A DNA stretch of 64,000 bases from Levilactobacillus namurensis (GTDB lineage Bacteria; Bacillota; Bacilli; Lactobacillales; Lactobacillaceae), in NCBI RefSeq assembly GCF_032197885.1, contig NZ_CP134159.1, positions 620,001 to 684,000 of the forward strand, in the 5' to 3' direction. Made by a program: the position numbers and the translations under genes. Shown here piece after piece: positions 34,393 to 43,728 of this stretch. Positions within the stretch are counted from its first letter, which is position 1, and every line of letters starts with the position of its first letter. Under the pieces are notes generated by a model that was not told the DNA's origin, made no database searches, and was given only the letters and a program-made list of their open reading frames with translations.

Positions 34393-35439
34393 ATGTTCTT
34401 AATTGATACCAATCGTCAGGGACGGGTCGTAACGGATGCCATTGTCAACCAGTCGATCGATAATTACCTAGTCAATGATTTAAAGTTACCGGGCCACGGC
34501 CTGATGATGTACGTTAATCAACCCGCCGTTATTTTGGGAATCAACCAAAACGTGATGGCGGAAGTCAATTTTCCATACCTAGCTGAAAATCAGGTCCAGC
34601 TGGTGCGGCGAACCTCCGGCGGGGGGGCCGTGTATCACGATAAGCGAAACCTGATCTTTGAACACATCATCAACGGTGACCCGCAGGACGGGTCGAAGTT
34701 CGGCGATTACAGCGTCTTTGCGGAACCGATTCTCCGGGCACTGAAGGATATGGGCGTGGCCGATTTAGCCATTAGTGGCAAGAGCAACTTGGTCGTGAGT
34801 GGTCGGAAGTTCTCCGGCATGACCATGTTTAAGAACGGCGACGGGTACGCAGCCGGGGGCACCATCATGTATGATCTGAACGTGGATGCGGCCCACCAAG
34901 CGCTATTGCCCAGCAGTCAGCGACAACATAAAGGCGTGGCCTCGAACCGCGTGCCGATTACCAATCTCCGGCAATACCTGGCACCGGCGTATCGCGACCT
35001 GGATATTCAGGCGTTTAAGGAAGCCCTGCTGTGCCACATCTTTAACGTAGACCGGCTGGACCAGATTGAGACCTACCACTTGAATGACCGGGATTGGGAA
35101 ATCATCGATCAGCGTTTGGATGACAAATACCGGACGGATGCTTGGAACTACGGAGCTAACCCGGGCTACCGGGAATACCGGGCCGTAGTCTTGCCACAGG
35201 GCCGGCTCCACCTGAACTTCACCATCCACCAAGGAACCTTCCGGAACATGGCGTTGTTTGGAACGGTCGCCCCGGCCGAGCAACTGAGCGCGGTAGCGGA
35301 TCGACTGGTCGGGTTACCGGTCACGGCTGAAGCTTTGACGGCGGTATTGCGGGATGAGGCGGTCCTTGAGATTCTAGGCAACGCCGCAATTACACCCATT
35401 GTGACGGCGTTGACCACGGAGGCTCCCGATGAAGGCTAA
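34393..35439 (+). CDS. lplA: Lipoate-protein ligase A
   Basis: A 348-residue ligase that activates lipoate with ATP and attaches it to lysine. RRTSGGGAVYHD is the lipoate-binding motif, SGKSNLVVSGRKFSGM contains the catalytic lysine region, and a C-terminal accessory domain is present. ATG 34393 after GAAGGGAG is the start. The longer frame is leader. A promoter TTGTTG/17/TACACT (34304-34332) lies upstream. It is divergent from the GcvH-like gene. Confidence 0.93.
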   Translation: MFLIDTNRQGRVVTDAIVNQSIDNYLVNDLKLPGHGLMMYVNQPAVILGINQNVMAEVNFPYLAENQVQLVRRTSGGGAVYHDKRNLIFEHIINGDPQDGSKFGDYSVFAEPILRALKDMGVADLAISGKSNLVVSGRKFSGMTMFKNGDGYAAGGTIMYDLNVDAAHQALLPSSQRQHKGVASNRVPITNLRQYLAPAYRDLDIQAFKEALLCHIFNVDRLDQIETYHLNDRDWEIIDQRLDDKYRTDAWNYGANPGYREYRAVVLPQGRLHLNFTIHQGTFRNMALFGTVAPAEQLSAVADRLVGLPVTAEALTAVLRDEAVLEILGNAAITPIVTALTTEAPDEG

Positions 35440-35743
35440 ATATGACGTAAACCAGTACGTGGGGGTCCCCGTGGCACCAGATGCGTCGGGACACTACCAG
35501 ATCAAGCGCGAACCGGATGGTGACTTTAAGCTGCATTCTTGGCGGACCGGACGTCACAGTAAGGGCAAGTACCGGGGCGTGGGCCAGATCTTCTTGACGG
35601 AAAACAACCTTAAGGTGGCCGTCGTCGCCGCTTACCCGGTCAACTATAAGGAACGGCACGCGTATACGCCTATGCAGCGGTTGACCAGTGAATTCGTCGC
35701 CGATGACGTGGTCGCCTTGGCCCAGACTCACTTGGACGCGTGA
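35429..35743 (+). CDS. Conserved hypothetical protein downstream of lplA
   Basis: A 104-residue basic protein starting inside the last codons of lplA (11-bp overlap), so translation is coupled. It is rich in beta-type sequence (HYQIKREPDGDFKLHSW, NNLKVAVVAAYPV). No family was recognised. By position it may relate to lipoate use, but nothing in the sequence proves it. Confidence 0.72.
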   Translation: MKAKYDVNQYVGVPVAPDASGHYQIKREPDGDFKLHSWRTGRHSKGKYRGVGQIFLTENNLKVAVVAAYPVNYKERHAYTPMQRLTSEFVADDVVALAQTHLDA

Positions 35744-35798
35744 CCCTTTAAGCTGGGCCAGATAGCGGGAAACCCCCAGACAAACTGAATCAACTGAC

Positions 35799-35850
35799 AA
35801 AGCGACTGCCGTTACCTGGCAAAATGGGTAACGGTAGTCGCTTTAATTTT
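35799..35850. terminator. Bidirectional terminator
   Basis: AAAGCGACTGCCGTTACC (35799-35816) pairs with 35827-35844 with one G-T pair. It sits between convergent genes. Confidence 0.85.
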
Positions 35851-35874
35851 GGAGTGTTGTAAATGATTGGTCGG

Positions 35875-37515
35875 CTATTTTACAAAGTAGGCCTGTTTAA
35901 AGTTGGATTGGGTCCCAATGGTGTTGAACTGAACGCCGTTGAGGTGGGGGTTCACCAGGTAAGTGCTAGCGGGTTGAATCAGGGGGGTGACGCCCTGTTC
36001 GCGCATCAGAATGCCCTCCGCCTTCAAGAGGGTGCGCCACCGGGCCGCGTTAAAGGTGGGGGCGTAACTGGCAGTTTCTACCAGGCGGTCATAGTCGGCG
36101 TTGAGCCAGTACCCCGTGTTGGTGGTGTTATTGCTAGTGAAGAGCGATAGCATGGCCAAGGGATCCGCGTATTGCGCCCGTTGGTTGTTGAGGACCAGGT
36201 CACTCTTCAGGGGCTGAATCCGTTGCGGTGACCAGGAACGGGGCTGGAGCTTAAGGGTTAAGCCGGGTAAGTGGTGTGTCAATTGCTTCCGCAGATTCCG
36301 GGCCATCAGCTGCTGGTAGGTTTCGGGCGAGTAGCCTAAAGTCAGGGTGATTCGCTTAAGGTGGCTATGGTCTAAGGCTCGCTGCCACTCGGCCGCTGCC
36401 TGCTTGGGGCGGTAAACCAGGGCCCGTTGCTCCGGCTGGGCGTTAGCGAAGTCCGCGGTTCCCCGTAGTCCACGGCTGAGTCCGGCAGGGACCACGCCCT
36501 GAGCGGGGAGGGACGTACTGCCATAAGTCATCCGGGCCAGCGTCTTGCGGTCGACGGCGTGGGAGATGGCTAAGCGGGCGTTCTTCTGGTTCAAAAGACT
36601 CGCGGCGGCGTAGTTGGGGCCCATGCGCCGGTAAGTCAGGATTGCCATCTGGGAATAAGGGCGAGCCGTGTAGTCGGCTTGGTGTTCGTAGCGTTGGATG
36701 TTCTTGAGAATGCGGACCTCATCGAGCTTGCCCGCCTGGTAAGCGCGCCAGGCCTTATGGCGGTCATGGTAGACCGTGACGTTGATGCGCTTTAAGTAGA
36801 CGTGTTGCCGGTCCCAGTAGTGGGGATTGGGGACCATGTGCCAATGGTTGGCGGTTCCGTTTCGGCTGACCATGAAGGGACCCGCGTAGACTTGGTATTC
36901 CGGCTTGGTGGCGTATTTGGCGCCGTATTTGCGGGCGACCCGTCGGCTTTGGGGGCCGAAGAGCGGGTAGGCTAAGCGTTGGGGCAATTCGGCCATGGGG
37001 TGGTCGAGCTGGACCACCAGTTTGAACTTACCGACGGCGTGAACGCCCAACTGGGAAGGGGGTAAGCTGCCGGCTAAGATCTTGTGCGCGTTTTTGATTC
37101 CCCGGAAGAGGTCGGCTTGACTGGCCGTGGTCCGGGGGTCGAGGGCCCGACGCCAGGAGTAGACGAAGTCGTGTGCCGTGATCACCGACCCGTCGCTCCA
37201 GTAGGAATCTTTCCAGAGCGTAAAGGTATAGGTGGTTTTAGCGGCGTTGATCGAGACTTTCTTGGCTAAGGCCAGCGCAGCCTGTCCGTCGCGATTGGTC
37301 TGATAGAGCCCCTCGATGGTGTTGTTAAGCCGACCAAAGGAAGTCATGCGGTCCACGTCCAAGGTAGTCAGGGGATGCCGGGTCGCCAGGTTCAAGACTT
37401 GGTCTTTAGTCATGACCCCTTTGCTGTCACTGGTGGTCTTGACCGCCTGGGGCCGGGTACAACCGGTCAAGCCGCAACTGCAGACCACCATTAGTAAAAT
37501 TATCCAGCGCTTCAC
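35875..37515 (-). CDS. Peptide ABC transporter substrate-binding lipoprotein (second OppA homologue)
   Basis: A 546-residue lipoprotein with lipobox LTGC. It has the same domain landmarks as the protein at 24448: WSDGSVITAHDFVYSWRRAL, YAGPFMVSR, and a C-terminal YLVNPHLNGVQFN. It is diverged from that copy and lacks the cysteine leader. It is monocistronic, without permease genes nearby, and should serve an Opp system encoded elsewhere. It has a very basic mature sequence for the family. Confidence 0.9.
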   Translation of the reverse strand: MKRWIILLMVVCSCGLTGCTRPQAVKTTSDSKGVMTKDQVLNLATRHPLTTLDVDRMTSFGRLNNTIEGLYQTNRDGQAALALAKKVSINAAKTTYTFTLWKDSYWSDGSVITAHDFVYSWRRALDPRTTASQADLFRGIKNAHKILAGSLPPSQLGVHAVGKFKLVVQLDHPMAELPQRLAYPLFGPQSRRVARKYGAKYATKPEYQVYAGPFMVSRNGTANHWHMVPNPHYWDRQHVYLKRINVTVYHDRHKAWRAYQAGKLDEVRILKNIQRYEHQADYTARPYSQMAILTYRRMGPNYAAASLLNQKNARLAISHAVDRKTLARMTYGSTSLPAQGVVPAGLSRGLRGTADFANAQPEQRALVYRPKQAAAEWQRALDHSHLKRITLTLGYSPETYQQLMARNLRKQLTHHLPGLTLKLQPRSWSPQRIQPLKSDLVLNNQRAQYADPLAMLSLFTSNNTTNTGYWLNADYDRLVETASYAPTFNAARWRTLLKAEGILMREQGVTPLIQPASTYLVNPHLNGVQFNTIGTQSNFKQAYFVK

Positions 37516-37656
37516 GTTTACCCCTCCGTTAATCCTGTTTGTCTTTTCTGATAATAGGGGAGTGGCCGGGCGGCGTCAAGTCTGAGTCACAGTCATGACT
37601 TGTGGTTCTGGAGGGAATTCGCTAAAATTGAGAAAATGATAAACGGAGGGACACCC

Positions 37657-38778
37657 ATGGAACAGTGGTCAGCAACAACGATTCAAGCGTTTCGCCAGAC
37701 CCTCTTAGCGTGGTATGACCAATCCGGTCGCGACCTACCTTGGCGCCGCGATCAGGACCCCTACCATGTCTGGGTTAGTGAAATTATGCTTCAGCAGACG
37801 CAGGTCAATACCGTGATTCCCTATTACCAGCGGTTCATGGCGGCGTTTCCGACCGTTACGGCGTTAGCTGCAGCGGACCAAGCCGACCTCTTGAAGGCCT
37901 GGCAGGGATTAGGATATTATTCACGGGCGCGGAACCTACAACGGGCCGCCCAGCAGTTGGTCCACGACTATCATGGCGTTTGGCCCCGGACCGCCGCCGA
38001 ACTACAAGACTTAGTTGGTGTGGGGCCCTACACGGCCTGCGCGATTGCCAGCATCGCGTTTGGCGAAGTGGTCCCGGCAGTCGATGGCAACGCCTTTCGG
38101 GTCTTTGCCCGACTCTTACTGATCGATGCCGACATCGCGCAACCCAAGACCCGCCAACTCTTTATGAAGATCATTCAACCAATCGTGGACCCGCAGCGAC
38201 CGGGAGCCTTCAATCAGGCGATTATGGACCTGGGGTCGAGTTATATGACGGCCAAGAACCCGGATCCGGAACACTCGCCGGTCCGAGCGTTCGACGCCTC
38301 TTACCGGGAAGGTCGGGTACTGGACTATCCCGTGAAGACCAAGAAGCCCCGGCCTAAGATCGTGCCCTACTATGGCCTGGTGATCACGTCACCGGCGGGC
38401 TACTTACTGGTTCAACGGACGGCGCAACAGATGTTGGCTGGGTACTGGAGTTATCCACTGATTCCGCAAGACCAGTTACGCGAATCGGCGACGGCGTCTA
38501 CAACGTTGGCCGCAGATATGGCGACGCTGACGCAACAGTGGGCGACGGACCACCACTTAGCACTGACCTTGACGCCAGTGGCCGGGAAGCCCATCCAGCA
38601 CACCTACACCCATCAACGGTGGCGAGTAACTTTGTTGAGTGCCCACTTTGAGCAGACGCCGTCACTGGCACTTTACCCGGGAAAGTGGGTCCCGGCAGCG
38701 CAGATTGATCAATTACCGTTACCCAAGATTCAAGAGAAAATGATGCAGCGGTGGGCCACGTTAGACCGTGAGAAATAG
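37657..38778 (+). CDS. mutY: Clusterless adenine DNA glycosylase MutY
   Basis: This 373-residue enzyme removes A opposite 8-oxoG. Catalytic Glu42 (SEIMLQQTQV), helix-hairpin-helix VGVGPYTA (120-127) and Asp143 (AVDGNAF) are present. The four cysteines that hold a 4Fe-4S cluster in most MutY are all absent (segment GSSYMTAKNPDPEHSPVRAF, about 193-212). The C-terminal NUDIX-like 8-oxoG recognition domain is complete. Such clusterless MutY proteins are known from lactobacilli. ATG 37657 follows GGAGGG. Confidence 0.93.
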   Translation: MEQWSATTIQAFRQTLLAWYDQSGRDLPWRRDQDPYHVWVSEIMLQQTQVNTVIPYYQRFMAAFPTVTALAAADQADLLKAWQGLGYYSRARNLQRAAQQLVHDYHGVWPRTAAELQDLVGVGPYTACAIASIAFGEVVPAVDGNAFRVFARLLLIDADIAQPKTRQLFMKIIQPIVDPQRPGAFNQAIMDLGSSYMTAKNPDPEHSPVRAFDASYREGRVLDYPVKTKKPRPKIVPYYGLVITSPAGYLLVQRTAQQMLAGYWSYPLIPQDQLRESATASTTLAADMATLTQQWATDHHLALTLTPVAGKPIQHTYTHQRWRVTLLSAHFEQTPSLALYPGKWVPAAQIDQLPLPKIQEKMMQRWATLDREK

Positions 38779-38791
38779 GGGGAAGTAAACC

Positions 38792-39112
38792 ATGACAGAT
38801 ATTTTTACGATTTTAAAGAACGTTTCGGTGAATCACCAACCCGTTGCGGGGACCGAAATCGTGGTGACGGACGTGCAGGGGAAGCCCAACGGCCTGTTGA
38901 CAGACCTGGTCCACGACCTGATCAACGACGCCTTACTTTTCGTTAACCTGGCAGAGATTGCGACGGCTGATGACCTGATTGACCGTTTACACGCCCATAC
39001 GCCGCTCCCGGATGATGTCTTGGAGGAGTATGCGAAGATTTTAGCCGAGCGCTGTTACGGCCTAAATTTTGCGCCACAGAAGGGCCAGATTGAGATCATT
39101 GTGCATCGCTAA
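38792..39112 (+). CDS. Conserved hypothetical protein between mutY and a hydrolase
   Basis: A 106-residue acidic soluble protein 13 bp after mutY, so in the same operon. The first half reads as beta-strands, the second as helices (DVLEEYAKILAERCYGL). No known family was recognised and no cysteine or metal motif beyond one Cys was seen. Confidence 0.72.
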   Translation: MTDIFTILKNVSVNHQPVAGTEIVVTDVQGKPNGLLTDLVHDLINDALLFVNLAEIATADDLIDRLHAHTPLPDDVLEEYAKILAERCYGLNFAPQKGQIEIIVHR

Positions 39113-39126
39113 AAGGGGGCTACACT

Positions 39127-39747
39127 GTGGGAGAATCAGAGTTGATTGAGACCATGCCGGGTGCGAATACGGCGCCGCCAGTATTGCTGTTGCAGGGAAC
39201 CGGCGGCACCAACCAAGAGATGCTTAATTTCGGTCGCCGGTTGGCCCCGCAGAGTCCGTTGATTACGATTGCCGGCCGGCAGGGTGTGGGCCCACAACGC
39301 CAATATTTTCGGCAAACGGCGAGCACGCCAGCCGACCCGCAGCAACTGGAAACGGAGGCGCAGTGGCTGGCCGAACAGGTCACGGCGATTTGTCGCGACC
39401 ATCGCTGGGATTGCGACCACTTGATCACGGTGGGGTACTCCAACGGGGCCGCGATGGCAGCGTACGGACTCCAGACGGGATACTTGCCAGGCACCACCGC
39501 ACTACTGTTTCACCCCTTATGGGTTCCGGTGGCGCGGCCCCAAGACCAGCAACACCGGCAGGTCTGGCTCTCGGCGGGACGGCATGACCCGTTGGTCTCG
39601 GTGGCGACGGTCCAGCGTGTCGCTGACGCGTGTGCGGCGACGGGGATGCAGACCACGGTCACGGTGACCGGGGGAACCCACCACATGACCCCTGGAGAAG
39701 TCCTCCAAGCTTATCAGTGGTTGGCGCCGCGGCTGACCACGGATTAA
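39127..39747 (+). CDS. Alpha/beta hydrolase (carboxylesterase/phospholipase type)
   Basis: A 206-residue enzyme with nucleophile motif GYSNGA, acid in SAGRHDPLVS and histidine in GGTHHMT, the full catalytic triad in order. The LLLQGTGGTNQEM segment forms the oxyanion region. It resembles the small YpfH-type esterases. The GTG start follows AAAAGGGGG. It is third in the mutY operon. The substrate is unknown. Confidence 0.87.
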   Translation: MGESELIETMPGANTAPPVLLLQGTGGTNQEMLNFGRRLAPQSPLITIAGRQGVGPQRQYFRQTASTPADPQQLETEAQWLAEQVTAICRDHRWDCDHLITVGYSNGAAMAAYGLQTGYLPGTTALLFHPLWVPVARPQDQQHRQVWLSAGRHDPLVSVATVQRVADACAATGMQTTVTVTGGTHHMTPGEVLQAYQWLAPRLTTD

Positions 39748-39848
39748 AATTGATTTGAAAAGATTGTTGAAGGGGCGTGAGGTGCCGGATTGACCGGGAT
39801 ACGCGCCCGCAATTCTCGAAGAATTCATCGAATTTAGGAACATCTCAT

Positions 39849-39877
39849 TTGCTATTTTTGAAAATACCTGTTATCCT
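39849..39877 (+). promoter_or_regulatory. Cold-shock gene promoter with long 5' leader
   Basis: TTGCTA (39849-39854), 17 bp, TATCCT (39872-39877). The resulting 5' untranslated region is about 120 nt, as usual for cold-shock mRNAs. Confidence 0.55.
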
Positions 39878-40003
39878 GTTGTTAATGTATTTATGGTTCG
39901 GAAGTTTTAAAGGCTCGACGTTCTTTAAGAATGGCTCCTTTTTACCCCAGCTTTCAAATGCAAATATTATATTGCGCTATGCGCACACGGAGGTTTCATT
40001 CTT

Positions 40004-40207
40004 ATGGAACAAGGTACTGTTAAATGGTTCAACGCTGATAAAGGTTACGGCTTCATTACTCTTGAAAACGGCTCAGACGTGTTCGTTCATTTCTCTGCTA
40101 TCAACAGTGAAGGTTTCAAGACGCTTGAAGAAGGCCAACATGTATCCCTTGACGTAGAACAAGGCGATCGTGGCCCACAAGCTGCTAACGTTACGGTTGT
40201 TGACTAA
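40004..40207 (+). CDS. Cold-shock protein (CspA family)
   Basis: A 67-residue OB-fold protein with RNP1 KGYGFITL and RNP2 DVFVHF. It binds single-stranded RNA and DNA and prevents RNA secondary structure. Codon use is strongly biased (CGT, GAA, GTT), fitting high expression. ACGGAGG precedes the ATG, and a long leader lies upstream. Confidence 0.95.
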   Translation: MEQGTVKWFNADKGYGFITLENGSDVFVHFSAINSEGFKTLEEGQHVSLDVEQGDRGPQAANVTVVD

Positions 40208-40230
40208 TTTACTTTAGCCTATAGCCTGAA

Positions 40231-40260
40231 AAGCCACCATCTGCGGATGGTGGCTTTTTT
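40231..40260 (+). terminator. Terminator of the csp gene
   Basis: AAGCCACCATC (40231-40241) pairs with GATGGTGGCTT (40246-40256), followed by T-run. Confidence 0.88.
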
Positions 40261-40310
40261 GCGTCTTCAGGGCGTTGAAGGCGGGTGGACAGCAAATTTC
40301 TCTCGTATCT

Positions 40311-40337
40311 AGGTTGGTAAAAAGTGTATACTAACCT
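40311..40337 (+). promoter_or_regulatory. Inverted repeat over the MATE gene promoter
   Basis: AGGTTGGT (40311-40318) and ACTAACCT (40330-40337) form imperfect inverted arms (7 of 8). They cover a -10 TATACT at 40327-40332, so a repressor site is plausible. Confidence 0.4.
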
Positions 40338-40363
40338 TATTCTAAAAATTTAGAGGGATTATC

Positions 40364-41701
40364 TTGGAAAACTTATTCGAACAGGCCCCGATTCGGCAGG
40401 CCTACTTTAAACTCGCCATGCCCGTGGTCCTGAGCATGCTCGCTAGTATGATTTACAACTTGGCCGACACCTTCTTCGTCTCGATGACCCAAAACACCGC
40501 CTTGGTTGCGGGGGTCTCGCTGTGTACGCCACTGTTCAACCTGATGATTGCCTTGGGGGACGTCTTCGGGTTGGGGGGTAGCGCCTACGTCTCCCGGTTA
40601 CTGGGACAGCAGAAGAATCAGTTAGCCCGCCACGTCAGTAGCTGGTGCTTCTACGGCGGCATCTTCAGCAGTATCGGGTTAGCCGTGTTGATGCTGATTT
40701 TCGAACGGCCCATTCTGATGGCGCTAGGCGCGACCAGCGCGACTTATGGTTACGCGGCTCAGTTCTACCGGATCTTCAACATTGGGGCGGCCCTGGTCAC
40801 GATTTCCATCGTTCCGGGGAACTTGATGCGAACCGAGGGACGAGCGAAGGAAAACATGATTGGGACCGTGGGGGGCATCATCCTGAACGTGATTTGTGAC
40901 CCGATCTTTATTTTAGTCTTACATATGGGGGCCGCGGGGGCGGCCTTAGCGAACTTGATTGGGTACACGCTGACCGATATCATCTTGATTCAATACGTCC
41001 GGCGGCGGTGTCACGTGATCAACGTTAACTGGCACGAGGTCTCCTTGAAGCATTCCGACGTCTGGCAGGTCCTGGTCATCGGGATTCCCGCTTCAATCAC
41101 GAACCTGATGATCAGTTACCAGACGGCGCTGTTCAATAACTACTTGGCCCGGTATGGTGCGGACCGGGTGGCGGCCTTAGGGATTGCCACCAAGGTTTCC
41201 CAAGTCGTCAACGCCATCATGGTTGGGTTTGCGTTTGGAGCCCAGCCGTTGATTGGGTATAACTACGGTGCGGAGAACCATGACCGGTTACGTAAGATCA
41301 TCCGGTTTGACCTCCTAGTCGAGGTGGTCTGGTCGTTGGTCATGGCCACGTTAATGATCCTAGTCGCACCTTGGATCGTGGCGTTGTTCTTAAAGAACCC
41401 GGCCGTTATCCATTACGGGGCGCAGCTACTGCGGGTTCTGCTGATCACCACGCCGTTTGCGGGGGCCATCTTGGTCTACACCACGGTCTTCCAGTCCACG
41501 GCGAAGGCGTTAAACGCGTTACTGATGTCGGTGTCCCGGCAAGGGGTCATCTTCACCATCGCGATTGTGGTCGGAAGTCTGTTATTCGGCTACACCGGGA
41601 TCATCTGGTCTCAGGCCGTTGCGGATGTCTTAACGGCGCTACTGGGCTGGGGCTTATACCGGCGCCAGGTCGCTAAGGCCAACCAACAGTTGACGGTTTA
41701 G
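40364..41701 (+). CDS. MATE-family efflux transporter
   Basis: A 445-residue polytopic protein with 12 predicted helices. The start FKLAMPVVLSMLASMIYNLADTFFV and the repeat-half GIPASITNLMISYQTALFNNYL are characteristic of MatE proteins. It exports cationic drugs or metabolites with Na+ or H+. The TTG start (LENLFEQAP) follows AGAGGG. It is monocistronic, with a terminator. Confidence 0.92.
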   Translation: MENLFEQAPIRQAYFKLAMPVVLSMLASMIYNLADTFFVSMTQNTALVAGVSLCTPLFNLMIALGDVFGLGGSAYVSRLLGQQKNQLARHVSSWCFYGGIFSSIGLAVLMLIFERPILMALGATSATYGYAAQFYRIFNIGAALVTISIVPGNLMRTEGRAKENMIGTVGGIILNVICDPIFILVLHMGAAGAALANLIGYTLTDIILIQYVRRRCHVINVNWHEVSLKHSDVWQVLVIGIPASITNLMISYQTALFNNYLARYGADRVAALGIATKVSQVVNAIMVGFAFGAQPLIGYNYGAENHDRLRKIIRFDLLVEVVWSLVMATLMILVAPWIVALFLKNPAVIHYGAQLLRVLLITTPFAGAILVYTTVFQSTAKALNALLMSVSRQGVIFTIAIVVGSLLFGYTGIIWSQAVADVLTALLGWGLYRRQVAKANQQLTV

Positions 41702-41726
41702 GAATTTTAGGATGCAGATAGACAGC

Positions 41727-41764
41727 ATAAAGCCGCCAGAACGGTAAATTCTGGCGGCTTTATT
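41727..41764. terminator. Bidirectional terminator
   Basis: ATAAAGCCGCCAGAA pairs with TTCTGGCGGCTTTAT around a 7-nt loop between convergent MATE and P-type ATPase genes. Confidence 0.88.
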
Positions 41765-41777
41765 GTGGTTAATGGGT

Positions 41778-43568
41778 TTAGCGGTCGGTCCGGGCACGGA
41801 GGGCGTACAGGATGGTGATGGTATCTACGGCCTCCTGGAACAGGGCCCCGATGATAGCGGGGATGATGCCGAAACTGGCGATGAGCATCAGGCCGGTACA
41901 GATAGCGATACCGATCAAAACCGCTTGCCGGGCGACGCGCATGGTGTCCCGGGAGATCTTGACGGCGGTGCTGACCCGGGTCAGGTCGTCCTTTAAGACC
42001 ACGGCGTCCGCTGATTCACTGGCCGCGGTGGCCCCGTGAGCACCCATGGCGATTCCCACGTCGGCGACAGCCAAGGAGGGGGCGTCGTTGACCCCATCCC
42101 CGACCATGGCCACCGGTGTCTGATTAGCGGGGAGTTGCTTCAAGACGTTGATCTTATCGGTAGGCAGACAGTCGGCGTGAATCCGGTCGATGCCGACCTC
42201 CTGGGCAATCTGTTCCGCAATGGGTTGACGGTCGCCGGAAATCATAATCAGGTGGTCGATCTTTAGGTCGTGCAGGGCCGTCATGGTCTCGGCGGCTTCG
42301 GGACGAACCCGGTCGGTGAAGGTCACACATCCCACGTAGTCGCCGTTAACGGCAACGTAAACGGCAGTCTGATCGACCTTGGTGATGGGCTGGTCGGTCA
42401 CGTAGCTGGCCTTCCCCGCCCGTACGGTCTGACCGTCAATCGTGGCCTGAACACCAGCTGCGGTGGCTTCGACGACGTGATCAGCGGTGAGGAGGGTCGT
42501 GGGGTTCGCGGCCACCAGGGACCGAGCTAGCACGTGGTTGGACTGTTGCTCGGCACTAGCGGCGAGTTCTAAGAGGCGACTGGCCGTGGTGCCGGGTTCG
42601 GGGAGCAGTTGGTCGACCACTAAGTGACCCTGCGTAATCGTCCCCGTTTTGTCGAAGGCGAAGCTGCGCACCTTGGCCAGCTTTTCTAGGGTCGTCCCGG
42701 TCTTTACGATGATTCCGTTACGGCTGGACCGACTCATTCCCGAGACCAGGGCAATCGGTGCGGCCAGGATCAGGGGACAGGGGGACGCGACCACCAAGAC
42801 TTCGGCAACCCGGACGGGGTCACCGGAGAGCCACCAGGCGACGCCCGCAATTAAGTAGGCGCCTAGGGTGAACGGTACGGCGTAGCGGTCGGCCATCCGC
42901 ACGAAGTGGGCGGGCTGGTTCTCGGCCTGCCGGACCAACCGAACGATGTTTTGGTACTGACTATTGGCGGCTGTCTGGTCCGCTTGAATCTGGATGGCGG
43001 TACTTCCGTTAATGGCGCCAGACATCACAGGGTCGTTCGGGTGCTTGTCGACCGGGCGGGATTCACCGGTCAGTGAGGATTCATCGACGGTGGTGGTCCC
43101 GGTTAAGACGGTCCCGTCAACGGGAATGACCTCGCCAGGCTTGACCAGTAGCCGTTGGCCGACTTGAACCTGGTCAATGGGAATGGCGGTAACGGTGTCG
43201 CCGGTCACCAGGTGGGCGTTTTGAGGGGAATTGGCCAGGAGACTTTGGAGCTCCGAGTTCGCCCGGTTAGCGGCAAAGTCTTCTAAGGCATCGCCCCCGG
43301 TCAGCATCAGTAAGACAATCAGTGCAGCCCAGTATTCGCCCACGGCTAAAGTGGCGATGACCGCCGTAATGGCCAAGAGATCGACCCCGAATTTACCGGA
43401 GCGGAGGGTTTTGATCATGTCAACGAACATCAGGAGGGCGATCAGGGCCCCCAGAATCGTGACCAGCCAGGCCGCCCATTGTTGTTCGTGTAGGATGAAT
43501 TGACAGATCAGCGCAATGGCCCCGATTGTGAGGACCCCCCAAAGACGTTTATAGTTGGTTAGTTTCAT
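41778..43568 (-). CDS. Heavy-metal P1B-type ATPase (SPC-motif subgroup)
   Basis: A 596-residue metal pump. SPCPL in the transport helix near residue 265, phosphorylation motif DKTGTITQG near 313, the TGES-like LTGESRPVDKHP and GDGVNDAPSLA are visible. There is no N-terminal metal-binding domain, and the intramembrane motif is SPC rather than CPC. This points to the P1B-4 group (Co2+/Fe2+/Zn2+ efflux) rather than Cu+ pumps. The metal is not certain. It is divergent from a TetR regulator that may control it. Confidence 0.9.
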   Translation of the reverse strand: MKLTNYKRLWGVLTIGAIALICQFILHEQQWAAWLVTILGALIALLMFVDMIKTLRSGKFGVDLLAITAVIATLAVGEYWAALIVLLMLTGGDALEDFAANRANSELQSLLANSPQNAHLVTGDTVTAIPIDQVQVGQRLLVKPGEVIPVDGTVLTGTTTVDESSLTGESRPVDKHPNDPVMSGAINGSTAIQIQADQTAANSQYQNIVRLVRQAENQPAHFVRMADRYAVPFTLGAYLIAGVAWWLSGDPVRVAEVLVVASPCPLILAAPIALVSGMSRSSRNGIIVKTGTTLEKLAKVRSFAFDKTGTITQGHLVVDQLLPEPGTTASRLLELAASAEQQSNHVLARSLVAANPTTLLTADHVVEATAAGVQATIDGQTVRAGKASYVTDQPITKVDQTAVYVAVNGDYVGCVTFTDRVRPEAAETMTALHDLKIDHLIMISGDRQPIAEQIAQEVGIDRIHADCLPTDKINVLKQLPANQTPVAMVGDGVNDAPSLAVADVGIAMGAHGATAASESADAVVLKDDLTRVSTAVKISRDTMRVARQAVLIGIAICTGLMLIASFGIIPAIIGALFQEAVDTITILYALRARTDR

Positions 43569-43590
43569 CGTGGCTCCCTCCTTGATTTTT

Positions 43591-43614
43591 AGAATGATTC
43601 TTAACTAGAGTATA
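43591..43614 (-). promoter_or_regulatory. P-type ATPase promoter with small palindrome
   Basis: Minus-strand -10 TATACT (complement of 43609-43614) is followed within 10 bp by AGAATGATTCT (43591-43601), a short palindrome at the expected transcription start. It is a possible operator. Confidence 0.35.
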
Positions 43615-43728
43615 CCAAATTTAGCCTAAAAAGAAAGCGCTTAACTTAAGGGAGCAGATTCTAAGGACTCGAAGGAAAGCTATGGTAGAATTGAGCCAAC
43701 GAAGCAGTATGAAAGGGCACGATGGATA

